NCBI RefSeq assembly: GCF_020217465.1
Contig: NZ_CP084115.1
Coordinates: 2,170,001-2,234,000, forward strand
From: Cobetia amphilecti
GTDB taxonomy: Bacteria; Pseudomonadota; Gammaproteobacteria; Pseudomonadales; Halomonadaceae
DNA: 64,000 nt
Direction: 5' to 3'
Shown here: positions 1-9,088 of the stretch, one piece after another
Layout of the letters: the number at the start of each line of letters is the position of its first letter
How positions within the stretch are numbered: the first letter of the stretch is position 1
Translations under genes and position numbers: made by a program
The notes under the pieces: generated by a model
Told to the model about the DNA's origin: nothing
Databases searched by the model: none
Seen by the model: the letters and a program-made list of their open reading frames with translations, nothing else

Positions 1-2
1 AG

Positions 3-353
3 GAAGGCGATCACCCCGGCCACTATGTGGTGGCGCCCTCCACCACCAGTCCGCTGAGCGCCGCCTGGGTCGAGGAAGCCATCACCGAGCCGGAAACCGG
101 TCAGCTGGAATTCGACTTCGATGCTGAGCCTGATTTGAGCGAGGAAGAGCTCGCTACCCAGCAACAGGAAGCGGCCTCCGAAGCAGAAGGAGGCGTCGTG
201 CAGCAGGTCGACAATGAGGAAGGCGTGATGAACGACCGCGTCACCGGCATGGAAGACGACTGGCACCTGGATGGCCATATCGACGAGCAGGCCCAGCACC
301 TCAGCGAAGAGGAACGTCGCGTAAAATCAGAACCGGAGCGCGAGAGCTACTGA
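3..353 (+). CDS. C-terminal part of an unknown acidic protein (5' cut by window edge)
   Basis: The frame is open from position 3, with no stop between the window edge and the TGA at 351-353, so this is the tail of a longer gene. A GTG at 27 could be read as a start, but the upstream codons are coding-like. The visible 116 residues are very rich in Glu, Asp and Gln, with short stretches such as QLEFDFDAEPDLSEEE, and no motif I recognise. There is no membrane segment. The low-complexity acidic composition suggests a disordered C-terminus. Function unknown. Confidence 0.5.
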   Translation, partial: EGDHPGHYVVAPSTTSPLSAAWVEEAITEPETGQLEFDFDAEPDLSEEELATQQQEAASEAEGGVVQQVDNEEGVMNDRVTGMEDDWHLDGHIDEQAQHLSEEERRVKSEPERESY

Positions 354-399
354 TCACGCCTGACGGCATGCCGAAATTGACGAGATAAAAAAGAGATCA

Positions 400-433
400 C
401 CAAGAACACCGCCCTGAGAGGCGGTGTTCTTGG
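400..433. terminator. Strong hairpin, probable terminator of the upstream gene
   Basis: A perfect 14-bp stem (CCAAGAACACCGCC with its complement) closes a 6-nt loop CTGAGA. An A-run at 385-392 lies to the left, giving a U-tract only on the minus strand; on the plus strand there is no T-run. It sits 46 bp after the stop of the acidic-protein gene, so it most likely insulates that gene from rbs. Confidence 0.6.
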
Positions 434-669
434 TTGGAGCGGGCGAAATAGCGGCGGGCGGAACAAGGAGAGGATAACGTTCGGGGGAAACCAAGAAGGC
501 GCAAAACGATAGAGACTCAGCGACGACGATTTCCAAGCCACATACCCAGTGTTTTTCTCATTCTCAGCGGCTAGACCCTAATAAATAATTACCATTGCAC
601 ACCCCGCACTAGACCTCAGACTACAGAAAGGTAGTCACCCTACAGCACCTACGACGTATCGCTTACCGC

Positions 670-687
670 ACCGCAAACGTTTGCGGT
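670..687. promoter_or_regulatory. LacI-family (probable RbsR) operator
   Basis: An 18-bp perfect palindrome ACCGCAAACGTTTGCGGT has the central CG and the AAACGTTT core typical of LacI/GalR/PurR-type operators. It lies 78 bp before the rbsD start, and the only LacI-family regulator in the window (rbsR) closes the same cluster. RbsR binding is therefore inferred. A PurR- or CcpA-like regulator encoded elsewhere cannot be excluded, because the core is shared by the family. Confidence 0.75.
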
Positions 688-764
688 TCATAATTGGCGC
701 CATTGTGAACCAGCGGATTCAGATACTGGATCGACTCATTCCTGCTTTACCCAAGGACTGCGAC

Positions 765-1184
765 GTGAAACGACACGGCATCTTGAACGGACCTCTCAGT
801 GGCCACCTCGCCCGCCTCGGCCATACCCACACCGTGGTGATCGCCGACGCAGGCCTGCCGATTCCCGAGGGCGTGCCCTGTGTCGACCTCGCGGTGGTTT
901 CCGGCCTGCCCGCCATGCTGCCGGTACTGGACGCCCTGCTGGCCGAGCTGTGCATCGAGGCCACGACCCTGGCCGAGGAGCTGCCGGTCAAGAGCCCCTC
1001 CTTCCATGACGCCATCATCGAACGTCTGGATACACTGGATCGTCTGTCACTCACGCCGATCACTCGCCAGCAACTCAGTCATGAAGCCTTCAAGGCGGCG
1101 CTACCCGAGGCCAGCGTCATCGTGCGCACGGGCGAGTGCACGCCGTACGCCAACGTGATCCTGCACTGTGGGGTGCCCTTCTGA
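765..1184 (+). CDS. rbsD: D-ribose pyranase RbsD
   Basis: RbsD interconverts the beta-pyranose and beta-furanose forms of D-ribose in the cytoplasm. The protein begins VKRHGILNGPLSGHLARLGH and contains the conserved IADAGLPIP segment. I chose the GTG at 765 because AAGGA lies 7 nt upstream and it gives 139 residues, the same length as E. coli RbsD. A longer reading from 681 would run into the operator. The C-terminal RTGECTPYANVIL matches the family's catalytic end. The stop overlaps the rbsA start (TGATG), implying translational coupling. Confidence 0.93.
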   Translation: MKRHGILNGPLSGHLARLGHTHTVVIADAGLPIPEGVPCVDLAVVSGLPAMLPVLDALLAELCIEATTLAEELPVKSPSFHDAIIERLDTLDRLSLTPITRQQLSHEAFKAALPEASVIVRTGECTPYANVILHCGVPF

Positions 1185-2815
1185 TGCAGAGCCATGCACA
1201 ACCGAGAGTGCTGATGGCACTCAAGGGCATCGACAAGGGCTTCTCAGGGGTCAGCGTGCTCAAGGGTGTCGATCTGACCCTGCGCGCGGGGCGCGTGCAT
1301 GCGCTGGCCGGTGAGAATGGCGCGGGCAAGTCGACGCTGATGAAGATTCTCTCCGGCGTCTATCGCTATGACGCCGGCACGCTTTGGCTGCGTGACGAGG
1401 AAGTGGTCTTCACCACTCCACGTCAGGCGATGGACAGCCGCATCGCCATCATCCACCAGGAACTCAATCTGGTGCCAGGCCTGTCCGCCGGCGAGAACAT
1501 CTTTCTCGGCCGTGAGCCACGCACCGCGCTGGGCACCGTCGACTGGAAGCGTCTGCATCGCGATGCCCGCCAGCTGCTCGACCGCCTGCGCCAATCGTTG
1601 GATTCCCGCACCGCCGTCAGCGAGCTGAGCATCGGTCAGCAGCAGATGGTCGAGATCGCGCGTGCGCTGTCGCTGGACGCCGAGATCATCATCATGGATG
1701 AGCCCACCGATGCGCTGACCGACATCGAGACCGAGATTCTCGCCGAGGTCGTGGCGGAGCTGCGCGCCGAGGGCCGCTCGCTGGTCCTGATCACCCACCG
1801 CCTGAACGAGATCTTCAGCATGTGCGATGAAGTCGCCGTGCTGCGCGATGGCCAGATGATCCACCAGGGCCCGACGGCGGAACTGGATGAGGATGGCCTG
1901 ATTCGCCTGATGGTCGGCCGCGAGCTGGCCGAGCGCTACCCTTATACGCCCGCCACCCCTGATGGCGAAGCGATGCTCGAGGTCGAGGATCTCGAGGCGC
2001 CGGGTGTCAAGGGCATCAGCTTCTCGGCCCGTCGCGGGGAAGTGCTCGGCTTTGGCGGCCTGATGGGCGCCGGGCGTACCGAACTGGCCCGCGCCCTGTG
2101 CGGCGATACCCGTATCAGCGCCGGCAGTGTGAAGCTGCATGGCCAGCCGGTGCGCTTCGCCTCGCCGGCCGAGGCATTGGCCGCGGGCCTGGTGTACGTG
2201 CCGGAAGACCGCAAGCAGGCGGGCCTGATTCTCCCTCACTCGGTGGCCAACAACATGTCGTTGAGCGCCCTGCCCAGCTTCTGTGGCGCGTTCGGGCGTA
2301 TTCGCCATGGCGAGGAAGCCGCCGCCGTCGAAAGCTTCGTCAAGAGCATGCAGATCAAGGTCAGCAATACCGACCAGCCGGTCGATACCCTGTCCGGCGG
2401 CAACCAGCAGAAGGTGTCGCTGGCCAAGGCATTGATGCCGGCGCCGGAGCTGGTGATTCTCGATGAACCGACCCGTGGCGTGGATGTCGGCGCCAAGCGC
2501 GAGATCTACCTGCTGATCAACGAGCTCAAGCGCCAGGGCAAGTGCGTGCTGCTGATCTCCTCGGAGATGCCCGAACTGCTCGGCCTGGCCGATCGCATTC
2601 TGGTGGTCGCCGATGGACGCATCTCCGGCGAATTCAGCCGTGAGAACGCGACCCAGGAGGCGATCATGACCGCGGCCTCGGGGCTTGAGAGCCTCCTGAG
2701 CAGTGGCAACGACGCCGCGAATGGCACGTCAATGTCCAGCGCTGCATCACGCGCTACCGCCCGCCCGTCTTCAACCCCCGATTCCTCCGCTTCCCGCCAC
2801 GAGATGCCGAACTGA
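1184..2815 (+). CDS. rbsA: Ribose ABC transporter ATP-binding protein RbsA
   Basis: This is the duplicated ATPase of the ribose importer. The first cassette has Walker A GENGAGKST at residues 43-51, the signature LSIGQQQM and Walker B IIIMDEPTDAL. The second has a degenerate P-loop (GLMGAGRTE), LSGGNQQK and VILDEPTRGVDVGAK, the usual asymmetry of carbohydrate-uptake-type ATPases. The start at 1184 overlaps the rbsD stop; in-frame codons from 1136 would overlap rbsD further. The protein is 543 residues, about 40 longer than E. coli RbsA (501). The excess is mostly a Ser/Ala-rich tail after the conserved end, not seen in the enteric protein. The stop overlaps rbsC (TGATG). Confidence 0.95.
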   Translation: MQSHAQPRVLMALKGIDKGFSGVSVLKGVDLTLRAGRVHALAGENGAGKSTLMKILSGVYRYDAGTLWLRDEEVVFTTPRQAMDSRIAIIHQELNLVPGLSAGENIFLGREPRTALGTVDWKRLHRDARQLLDRLRQSLDSRTAVSELSIGQQQMVEIARALSLDAEIIIMDEPTDALTDIETEILAEVVAELRAEGRSLVLITHRLNEIFSMCDEVAVLRDGQMIHQGPTAELDEDGLIRLMVGRELAERYPYTPATPDGEAMLEVEDLEAPGVKGISFSARRGEVLGFGGLMGAGRTELARALCGDTRISAGSVKLHGQPVRFASPAEALAAGLVYVPEDRKQAGLILPHSVANNMSLSALPSFCGAFGRIRHGEEAAAVESFVKSMQIKVSNTDQPVDTLSGGNQQKVSLAKALMPAPELVILDEPTRGVDVGAKREIYLLINELKRQGKCVLLISSEMPELLGLADRILVVADGRISGEFSRENATQEAIMTAASGLESLLSSGNDAANGTSMSSAASRATARPSSTPDSSASRHEMPN

Positions 2816-3792
2816 TGTCTACTCCTTCTTCCTCTGCCGCCAGCGGCCGCCGCCTCGACGTCATGCGTCTGCTGGTCGACAACAAGGCGCTGATCGCGCT
2901 GGCTCTGTTGATCGCCGTGAGTGCCGGCCTGTCCGACAACTTCCTGTCATCTGACAACCTGCTCAACGTGCTCCGCCAGACCAGCATCAATGCCATCATC
3001 GCCATGGGCGTGACCTTCGTCATTCTCACCGCGGGCATCGATCTGTCCGTCGGCGCGGTACTGGCGCTGACCGGCGCCTTCGCGGCCTCGATGACCGCCG
3101 CCGGCCTCTCCCCCTGGCTGAGCGTGCCGGGCACCATCATCGCCGGTGCCGGCCTGGGCGCCATTTCCGGCCTGTTCGTCGCCTTCGGTCGCATCCAGGC
3201 CTTCATCGTTACGCTGGTGGCGATGACGGTGCTGCGCGGTGCCACGCTCGTCTACACCGATGGCCGTCCGGTCTCCATCGGCGTCAGCGAAGCCGCGGAC
3301 AGCTTCTGGAATCTGGGCGGCGGTTACTGGCTCGGCGTGCCGATTCCGATCTACATGATGTTCTTCGTCTACGTGCTGTGCTGGGGCGTGCTGCATCACA
3401 CCCGCTTCGGGCGCCACGTCTATGCGGTCGGGGGTGGTGAGAAGGTCGCGCGCCTGTCCGGCATCAACGTCAATCGCATCAAGATCAGCGTCTATGCCAT
3501 CGCGGGTGCCTTCGCGGCACTGGCTGGTGCCATACTCGCCGCACGTCTGGGTTCGGCACAGCCGAATGCCGGCACCGGTTACGAGCTGGACGCCATCGCG
3601 GCGGTCGTCATCGGCGGTACCAGCCTGATGGGTGGCCGCGGGCGCATCTTTGGCACCTTGATCGGTGCACTGGTGATCGGCGTGCTGAACAATGCGCTGA
3701 ACATCATGGGCGTCTCCAGCTACTACCAGATGATCGCCAAGGGCGCTGTCATACTGCTTGCGGTACTGATCGACAGCCGTGCGCAGAAATAG
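2815..3792 (+). CDS. rbsC: Ribose ABC transporter permease RbsC
   Basis: This is the inner-membrane permease subunit of the ribose importer. It has 325 residues against 321 in E. coli. It is a hydrophobic protein with about eight to ten membrane segments and the family stretch [17 protein letters not shown] after the second helix. The C-terminal half carries [15 protein letters not shown], the conserved cytoplasmic loop that contacts the ATPase. Its ATG overlaps the rbsA stop. It presumably forms a homodimer in complex with RbsA and receives ribose from RbsB. Confidence 0.95.
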   Translation: MSTPSSSAASGRRLDVMRLLVDNKALIALALLIAVSAGLSDNFLSSDNLLNVLRQTSINAIIAMGVTFVILTAGIDLSVGAVLALTGAFAASMTAAGLSPWLSVPGTIIAGAGLGAISGLFVAFGRIQAFIVTLVAMTVLRGATLVYTDGRPVSIGVSEAADSFWNLGGGYWLGVPIPIYMMFFVYVLCWGVLHHTRFGRHVYAVGGGEKVARLSGINVNRIKISVYAIAGAFAALAGAILAARLGSAQPNAGTGYELDAIAAVVIGGTSLMGGRGRIFGTLIGALVIGVLNNALNIMGVSSYYQMIAKGAVILLAVLIDSRAQK

Positions 3793-3849
3793 AAGAGCAA
3801 GTACGTAAGACACGACACGATTTCATTCCCTGCAGCATCGAAGACCCTC

Positions 3850-3874
3850 GCCCCCGTGCGCCAACCACGGGGGC
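3850..3874 (+). other. Intercistronic hairpin between rbsC and rbsB
   Basis: A perfect 9-bp GC stem (GCCCCCGTG with its complement) with a 7-nt loop lies in the 122-bp gap between rbsC and rbsB, followed by no T-run. Binding-protein genes are needed in higher amounts than permease genes. Such a hairpin could partly terminate transcription or protect the upstream mRNA end; this role is inferred. Confidence 0.5.
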
Positions 3875-3914
3875 CCTTCAGCGGGTCGCCGACAACAATG
3901 AAAGGACCATCGCC

Positions 3915-4817
3915 ATGAAGAAGAACGGAAAACTGCTCACCTCCACGCTGACCACCGCCATCACTGCCGCAGGCCTGAGCTTGATGCCGGTGCAATCCGC
4001 CATGGCCGACAAGATCGCGCTGGTGGTCTCGACGCTGAACAACCCGTTCTTCGTCAGCCTCCAGCAGGGTGCCAAGGACAAGGCCGAGGAACTGGGCCAC
4101 GAGCTGATCGTGCTGGATTCCGGTGATGACGCCGCGCGTGAGCTGTCCAACGTCGAGGACGCCCTGTCCCGCGGCGTCGATCTGCTGCTGATCAACCCGA
4201 CCGACTCCGATGCCGTGGTCTCAAGCGTGCGCACCGCCAATGGCCGTGATGTGCCGGTGGTGACACTGGATCGCAGCGCCAACGGCGGTCGGGTCGCGGC
4301 GCACGTCGCCTCCGACAACGTCGCCGGGGGTGAACTGGCGGGCAATTTCATCGCTGAGAAACTCGCAGGCAAAGGTGAGATCGTGCAGCTGGAAGGTGTC
4401 GCCGGCGCCTCGGCCACGCGCGATCGTGGTGAAGGCTTCATGAAGGCCATCGACGGCCAGTCAGGCCTCAGCCTGGTGGCCACTCAGCCGGCCAACTTCA
4501 ACCGCACCCAGGGGCTGAACGTGATGGAGAACCTGCTGCAGGCGCACCCGAGCGTGAATGCCGTCTTTGCACAGAACGATGAAATGGCGCTCGGCGCACA
4601 GCGTGCCCTGCAGGCCGCTGGCAAGGACATCCTGCTGGTCGGCTTCGATGGTACCGATGAAGGCATCAAGGCCGTGCAGGCCGGCAAGATGGGCGCCACC
4701 GTCGCCCAGCAACCGGCACTGATCGGTAGCCTCGGCGTCGATACCGCCGACAAGCTGCTCAAGGACGAAGACGTCGAGAAGACCATTTCCGTGCCGCTCA
4801 AGCTGATCACCGAATAA
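3915..4817 (+). CDS. rbsB: Periplasmic D-ribose-binding protein RbsB
   Basis: This is the periplasmic receptor that delivers ribose to RbsC-RbsA. It has 300 residues (E. coli 296). A Sec signal peptide ([10 protein letters not shown], hydrophobic core, cleavage after SAMA) is followed by [15 protein letters not shown], the start of the type-1 periplasmic-binding fold. The segments [14 protein letters not shown] and [11 protein letters not shown] are family landmarks that contact the sugar. The ATG has AAAGGA 9 nt upstream. A terminator follows 40 bp after the stop, so rbsDACB end as one unit before rbsR. Confidence 0.95.
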   Translation: MKKNGKLLTSTLTTAITAAGLSLMPVQSAMADKIALVVSTLNNPFFVSLQQGAKDKAEELGHELIVLDSGDDAARELSNVEDALSRGVDLLLINPTDSDAVVSSVRTANGRDVPVVTLDRSANGGRVAAHVASDNVAGGELAGNFIAEKLAGKGEIVQLEGVAGASATRDRGEGFMKAIDGQSGLSLVATQPANFNRTQGLNVMENLLQAHPSVNAVFAQNDEMALGAQRALQAAGKDILLVGFDGTDEGIKAVQAGKMGATVAQQPALIGSLGVDTADKLLKDEDVEKTISVPLKLITE

Positions 4818-4856
4818 GCGACCGCACGGCTCGCACCCTCTTCATCGCAAGACAGG

Positions 4857-4881
4857 ACGCCGGCCACTGGCCGGCGTTTTT
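4857..4881 (+). terminator. Rho-independent terminator after rbsB
   Basis: A 9-bp stem ACGCCGGCC/GGCCGGCGT with a 3-nt loop is followed directly by a run of T (4877-4881). It would end the rbsDACB transcript and uncouple rbsR, at least in part. Confidence 0.85.
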
Positions 4882-4963
4882 CCGTCTTTCCTTCAATGGC
4901 GTGTCTTGCTCGCCTCGCAGGGACAGTGACGCCCACTCGACTTTCACCACCAGGGATAGAGAT

Positions 4964-5989
4964 GTGATTCGACTCAAGGATGTGGCGGCACACGCCGGAG
5001 TTTCCGTGACCACGGTGTCGCATGTCGTGAATGCCACCCGCCCGGTGGCCAGTGCGACCGAGGCCCGGGTACGCGAATCGATCGCCGCACTCGGCTATCG
5101 ACCGGACAGCGTCGCCCGCGCGCTGAAATCCAACCGTAGCCACACCCTCGGGATGATCGTCACCAATGCGCACAACCCCTTCTTCGCCGAGGTGATCCGC
5201 GGCGTCGAGGACCGCTGCTACCAGGCGGGCTACAGCTTGATTCTGTGCAACAGCGACGATATCGACGCCAAGCAGCTCAGCTATCTCGAGACACTGCGGG
5301 ACCGACGCATCGATGGACTGGTGGTGATGACCGCCAAGAACGGAGCCGGCTTTCTCGAGGCGCTCAGTGCTCTGCCACTGCCCACGGTGATGATGGACGC
5401 CGAGCCCCAACCGGGCTGGGACATGACGGTGGTCAATGATGATTCACGCCTGGGGGGCAGGCTCGCCATCGAACACCTGCTGGAGCAGGGGATCGAACGC
5501 ATCGCCCTGCTGACCGGGCCTCGCGATCATGCCCGTTCCCGCGAGCGACTGAGCGGAGCGCTGGACGCTCTGCACGCCGCCGGCCTGGGGCTTGCCGAGG
5601 ACTGGCAGATCGAGACCCAGCTGATGCTGGCCGACGGTCATCGCGCGGCCCATCTGCTGCTGGCCGATCCGGCCGACAGACCCGATGCCATCTTCGCCTT
5701 CAATGACCTGCTGGCACTGGGCTGTCTGCGCGCCGCTCGAGACCTGGGCCTTGAGGTACCCACGCAGCTCTCGATCATCGGCTACGACGATATCGAGATC
5801 AGTGCCTATCTCTCACCCGCCCTGACCACCATCCGCCAGCCGATCTATGCGCTGGGCACCACGGCCGTCGATCAGCTGATCGCGCGCCTGGAAGGCACCC
5901 CCTTCCCGGGCCAGACCCAACTGGCCCCGAGGTTGGTGAAACGCGACAGTGTCGCGCAGCCAGGCCAGCGCCTTCAGAGCCACGTTTGA
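4964..5989 (+). CDS. rbsR: LacI-family ribose operon regulator RbsR
   Basis: This is a 341-residue transcription factor. The N-terminal helix-turn-helix and hinge (IRLKDVAAHAGVSVTTVSHV, then RPDSVARALKS) are followed by a ribose-binding-type sensor domain (GMIVTNAHNPFFAEVIRGVE). I chose GTG 4964 because the LacI family starts this close to the HTH and AGGGA lies 7 nt upstream; the frame is open further to 4901. E. coli RbsR has 330 residues. It probably represses rbsDACB through the palindrome at 670-687 and responds to ribose. Ribokinase, which sits between rbsB and rbsR in E. coli, is absent. Confidence 0.88.
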   Translation: MIRLKDVAAHAGVSVTTVSHVVNATRPVASATEARVRESIAALGYRPDSVARALKSNRSHTLGMIVTNAHNPFFAEVIRGVEDRCYQAGYSLILCNSDDIDAKQLSYLETLRDRRIDGLVVMTAKNGAGFLEALSALPLPTVMMDAEPQPGWDMTVVNDDSRLGGRLAIEHLLEQGIERIALLTGPRDHARSRERLSGALDALHAAGLGLAEDWQIETQLMLADGHRAAHLLLADPADRPDAIFAFNDLLALGCLRAARDLGLEVPTQLSIIGYDDIEISAYLSPALTTIRQPIYALGTTAVDQLIARLEGTPFPGQTQLAPRLVKRDSVAQPGQRLQSHV

Positions 5990-6009
5990 GCGCAGCCACG
6001 TTTGAGCAC
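5978..6009. repeat. 16-bp tandem duplication across the rbsR stop
   Basis: AGCCACGTTTGAGCGC (5978-5993) is followed at once by AGCCACGTTTGAGCAC (5994-6009). The first copy contains the rbsR stop codon. It looks like a recent slippage duplication. Confidence 0.85.
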
Positions 6010-6168
6010 AGTAAGTATTGAGCGCCTCCAGGATAGATCACAGATCTATACCGGTTGAGTATCAAACATATCAAACACCAACATTTCTCTTATAGGTGAA
6101 CACTGCCTACCCTGCCCCTCGTGAATCACCGCTGCCACGGCTGGCAGCACGCACATGAGGACACCCAG

Positions 6169-7439
6169 GTGACAGGCACTCCCCCTTCCAGCACTTCCCG
6201 ATCGGACACAGCCCGATCAGATACTGTCCAGTCAGGCCCAGCCTCGCCGACATCGACATCGGACGCCGACAGCACGCCCGCCATTGGCCGTGGCCTGCTG
6301 TTGCTGATGGCGATCGCGGTCGCTGCAACTGCCGCCAATCTGTACTACAACCAGCCGCTGCTGGCAGAGATGGCCCGCTCACTGGGCGTGAGCCAGGGCT
6401 TGATCGGCCTGATTCCCTCCGCGACCCAATTCGGCTACGCCGCCGCCATCCTGCTGATCTCGCCGCTGGGCGACACCATGGACAGGCGCCAACTTATCCG
6501 CAATCTGTCCATCATCCTGGCACTGGCCTCACTGGGCATCTTCCTGGCACCCAGCTTCTGGCCGCTGTTGCTGGCAAGCTTCGTGGCCGGGCTGGGCGCC
6601 AACATCACCCAGCAGCTGATTCCGCTGACCGCCTCGCTGTCCACCCCCGAGGCGCGCGGCAAGAACATCGCCACCCTGATGACGGGGTTGACCATCGGCA
6701 TACTGCTGTCACGCACCCTGAGCGGCAGCATTGGCGAATACTGGGGCTGGCGCAGCGTCTTCCTGGTCGCGGCCATCCTCGCCATCATCATCGGTGTGCT
6801 GCTGCATCGTCACCTGCCCAGTCGCGCGCCTGCCGTGCAGATGGCTTACCCCAGACTGATCCTCTCGATGGGCACGCTGTTCAAGCAACATGCCCTGCTG
6901 CGAGAGTCCGCACTGACCGGCGCACTGTGGTTCGCGGCCTTCAATGCCATGTGGGCGACGCTGGCCACGATGCGCCGTTTGACTACAGCGTCCAGCAGGC
7001 GGGGCTGTTCGGTATCATCGGGCTGGCCGGCATCTTCGGGGCCAAGGCGGCGGGCCGTCTGGTCAATCGTGTCGGCGCAGGGCGCCTGATCAGCTTCGCC
7101 CTGGTGATGGTGCTGGCGTCCTTCGCGGCGCTCGGCCTCTGGGGAAACAGCCTGGCAGGGCTGATCGTCGGCATCATCCCGCTGGACCTGGGCGTCTTCG
7201 CAGCTCAGATTCCCAACCAGGTGCGCGTATTCTCGATCGACCCCAAGGCCCAGAGCCGCATGAACGCCGTCTACATGCTGTGCTACTACCTCGGTGCGGC
7301 AGCCGGTTCCGCCATCGGCGTCAAGATGATGAGCGTGTATGGCTGGCAGGGCATGTCGCTGTTCGGGCTGGCACTGGCAGCGGTGGCACTGGTGCATCAT
7401 GGTGTGAAGCAGCGCCGCTCGGCCTCTTCATCACAGTGA
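6169..7439 (+). pseudogene. MFS transporter, split by a frameshift
   Basis: Two frames together make one major-facilitator protein of about 420 residues. The first (to about 6970) carries NLYYNQPLLAEMARSLGV, the loop SPLGDTMDRRQ and WGWRSVFLVAAI. The second resumes at FDYSVQQAGLFGIIGLAG (6978 on) and runs to 7439 with the remaining helices. Frame 1 changes to frame 3 between about 6961 and 6978, which requires loss of one base. I prefer the GTG at 6169 (GAGGA 7 nt upstream); the frame is open from 6121. The family includes putative drug or metabolite exporters related to YgaY/YnfM; substrate unknown. It is either a true pseudogene or a one-base sequence error. Confidence 0.8.
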
Positions 7440-7737
7440 GATAAAGACAGTGAGGCGAGAGCGCAAGCGAAGCGCTGGATGGGCAGGCGAGGCGCGAAGG
7501 AGAGAAAGCGCGAAAGTGATGAAAGCGAAGCGATGAACGGCTGAGAGCCTGAGATGGCGCCTGGTCAGCACGTCGAGTCATGGGCAATCACACCCCATGC
7601 CACGGCAGCTGGCCAGGCGCCTGAAATGGTGGCGCAATTCAGGTAAACTCTGCGCGCCATTTCGGTGCGTCGCCGAGGTGGTACGCGATTCACGACCCGT
7701 TATCGGGGCAAGAACCCGTCAAACCCTCGAGATCCAC
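7440..7737. other. Purine-rich intergenic spacer
   Basis: The first 110 bp after the MFS gene are strikingly purine-rich, with many GCGA, GAAGCG and GAGA words (for example GCGAAGCGATGAA). Only irregular, unphased repetition is visible. The following 140 bp lead to the symporter gene. No gene or clear terminator was found. Confidence 0.4.
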
Positions 7738-8949
7738 ATGAAGCTCATCGTCAAACTTATCCTCGGCATCATTGCCGGCCTGCTGATCGGCCTGATGGCC
7801 CCGGATGCCCTCGTACGTGCCGCGCTGACCGCCAAGGTCATCATCGGCCAGCTGATCAACTTCACCATCCCGTTGATCATCCTGTTCTACGTCATGAGCG
7901 GCATCGCGTCGCTGCCGAAGAATTCCGGCGCCATGCTGGGTCGCACCGTCGGCATGGCCTACGGGTCGACGATTCTGGCCGGCATCTTCGCCTTCCTGGT
8001 GGCCAGCAACCTGCTGCCCGGCATGCTGTCCGGCATGGCGCCGGTCGCTGAAGGCCGCGATGCCCTGACTCCCTTTCTCGATCTCGAAATCCCCGCGGCA
8101 CTGCCGGTGATGACGGCCCTGGTGCTGGCCTTCGTGTTCGGCGTGGTCATCAGCCGCCGCGAACTGCCGACCCTGAAAAGCGCCGTCTTCGAATCGCGTG
8201 AAGTGGTCGAGGTGTTCCTCAATCGCGTCATCATCCCGCTGCTGCCCCTGTTCATCGCCGGCACCTTTGCCGAGATGGCCTACGAGGGCAAGGCGCTGTC
8301 AACTCTGGATACCTTCTGGAAGGTGCTGGTGCTGGCGATCGTGATGCACTGGATCTGGCTGAGCACGGCCTACCTGATCACCGGCCTTATCCAGCGTCGT
8401 TCTCCGCTGGGCCTGTTGCGCAACATGCTGCCGGCCTACCTGACGGCGCTGGGCACCATGTCGTCGGCGGCGACCATTCCGGTCAGCCTGCGTCAGACCA
8501 AGGCCAATGGCGTCAGCGATGAAGTGGCCAACTTCAGCGTGCCGTTGTGCGCCACCATCCACCTGTCCGGTTCCACCATCACCATCGTCACCTGCGCCAC
8601 TGCCGTGATGATGATGAGCCACAACCTGGCACTCGCAAGCCTCGGCGAAGTGATTCCGTTTCTGATCATGCTGGGCCTGACCATGATCGCCGCGCCCGGG
8701 GCACCGGGTGGCGCGGTGATGGCGGCGCTTGGCGTGCTGGGCAGCATGCTCGGCTTTGGCGAGGCGGAACTTGGCCTGATGATCGCGCTGTATCTGGCCC
8801 AGGACAGCTTCGGTACCGCCACCAACGTCACCGGCGATGGCGTGATCGCGCTGTGGGTCGATCACTTCGCGCGCCGCGATGGTGTGGTAGCTACGCCGGA
8901 GCTGGATGCCGCGACCGGTGAAGCACCGGTGGCACGCTCACAGCCGTGA
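7738..8949 (+). CDS. Dicarboxylate/amino acid:cation symporter (DAACS/SDF family)
   Basis: This is a 403-residue inner-membrane protein of the glutamate/dicarboxylate:cation symporter fold. The first helix MKLIVKLILGIIAGLLIGLM and LINFTIPLIILFYVMSGIA are typical. The re-entrant hairpin region reads GTMSSAATIPVSL, and the substrate site reads SVPLCATIHLSGSTI instead of the usual PLGATINMDG-type motif. HP2 is APGAPGGAVMAALG. The missing Asp of NMDG suggests altered substrate or cation use. I chose ATG 7738 because upstream codons from 7597 are not hydrophobic or family-like. A terminator follows at 9034. Confidence 0.85.
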   Translation: MKLIVKLILGIIAGLLIGLMAPDALVRAALTAKVIIGQLINFTIPLIILFYVMSGIASLPKNSGAMLGRTVGMAYGSTILAGIFAFLVASNLLPGMLSGMAPVAEGRDALTPFLDLEIPAALPVMTALVLAFVFGVVISRRELPTLKSAVFESREVVEVFLNRVIIPLLPLFIAGTFAEMAYEGKALSTLDTFWKVLVLAIVMHWIWLSTAYLITGLIQRRSPLGLLRNMLPAYLTALGTMSSAATIPVSLRQTKANGVSDEVANFSVPLCATIHLSGSTITIVTCATAVMMMSHNLALASLGEVIPFLIMLGLTMIAAPGAPGGAVMAALGVLGSMLGFGEAELGLMIALYLAQDSFGTATNVTGDGVIALWVDHFARRDGVVATPELDAATGEAPVARSQP

Positions 8950-9010
8950 GCTGCCATATGTGCTGAGCCGTGAGCTGTCGCATGCTCTGAGCCGTGCAAG
9001 AAGTGAGCTG
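8942..9010. repeat. 24-bp degenerate tandem repeat at the symporter stop
   Basis: Three consecutive units start with AGCCGTG: 8942-8965 and 8966-8989 (24 bp each) and a shortened 8990-9010. The stop codon of the symporter (8947-8949) lies in the first unit. Confidence 0.75.
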
Positions 9011-9033
9011 AGCCACCTGTGCTGACAGTCGTC

Positions 9034-9068
9034 AAAAGCCCCGCCTCCTTTCGGAGACGGGGCTTTTT
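9034..9068 (+). terminator. Rho-independent terminator after the symporter
   Basis: Stem AAAAGCCCCG-C-CTC pairs with GAG-A-CGGGGCTTTT around a TTTC-type loop, with one C/A mismatch. It ends in five T. The A-run on the left makes it usable from both strands. Confidence 0.88.
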
Positions 9069-9088
9069 CATGCCAGCGGCCATCCATA

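Larger units (their letters stand above)
354..764. other. Intergenic region upstream of the rbs operon
   Basis: This 411-bp gap holds a strong hairpin (400-433), a relatively AT-rich stretch around 570-600 and the 18-bp rbs operator palindrome (670-687). Short open frames on the minus strand at 347-541 overlap the hairpin and look spurious. The rbs promoter should lie between about 570 and 690, but I could not fix -35/-10 boxes with confidence. Confidence 0.6.

Noticed and set aside
347-541. Small minus-strand frames beside the first gene
   Set aside because: They cover the hairpin at 400-433 and lack ribosome-binding sites or family similarity.
1136-1183. Longer start for rbsA
   Set aside because: In-frame codons from 1136 overlap rbsD by 49 bp, and the start at 1184 gives the usual TGATG coupling.
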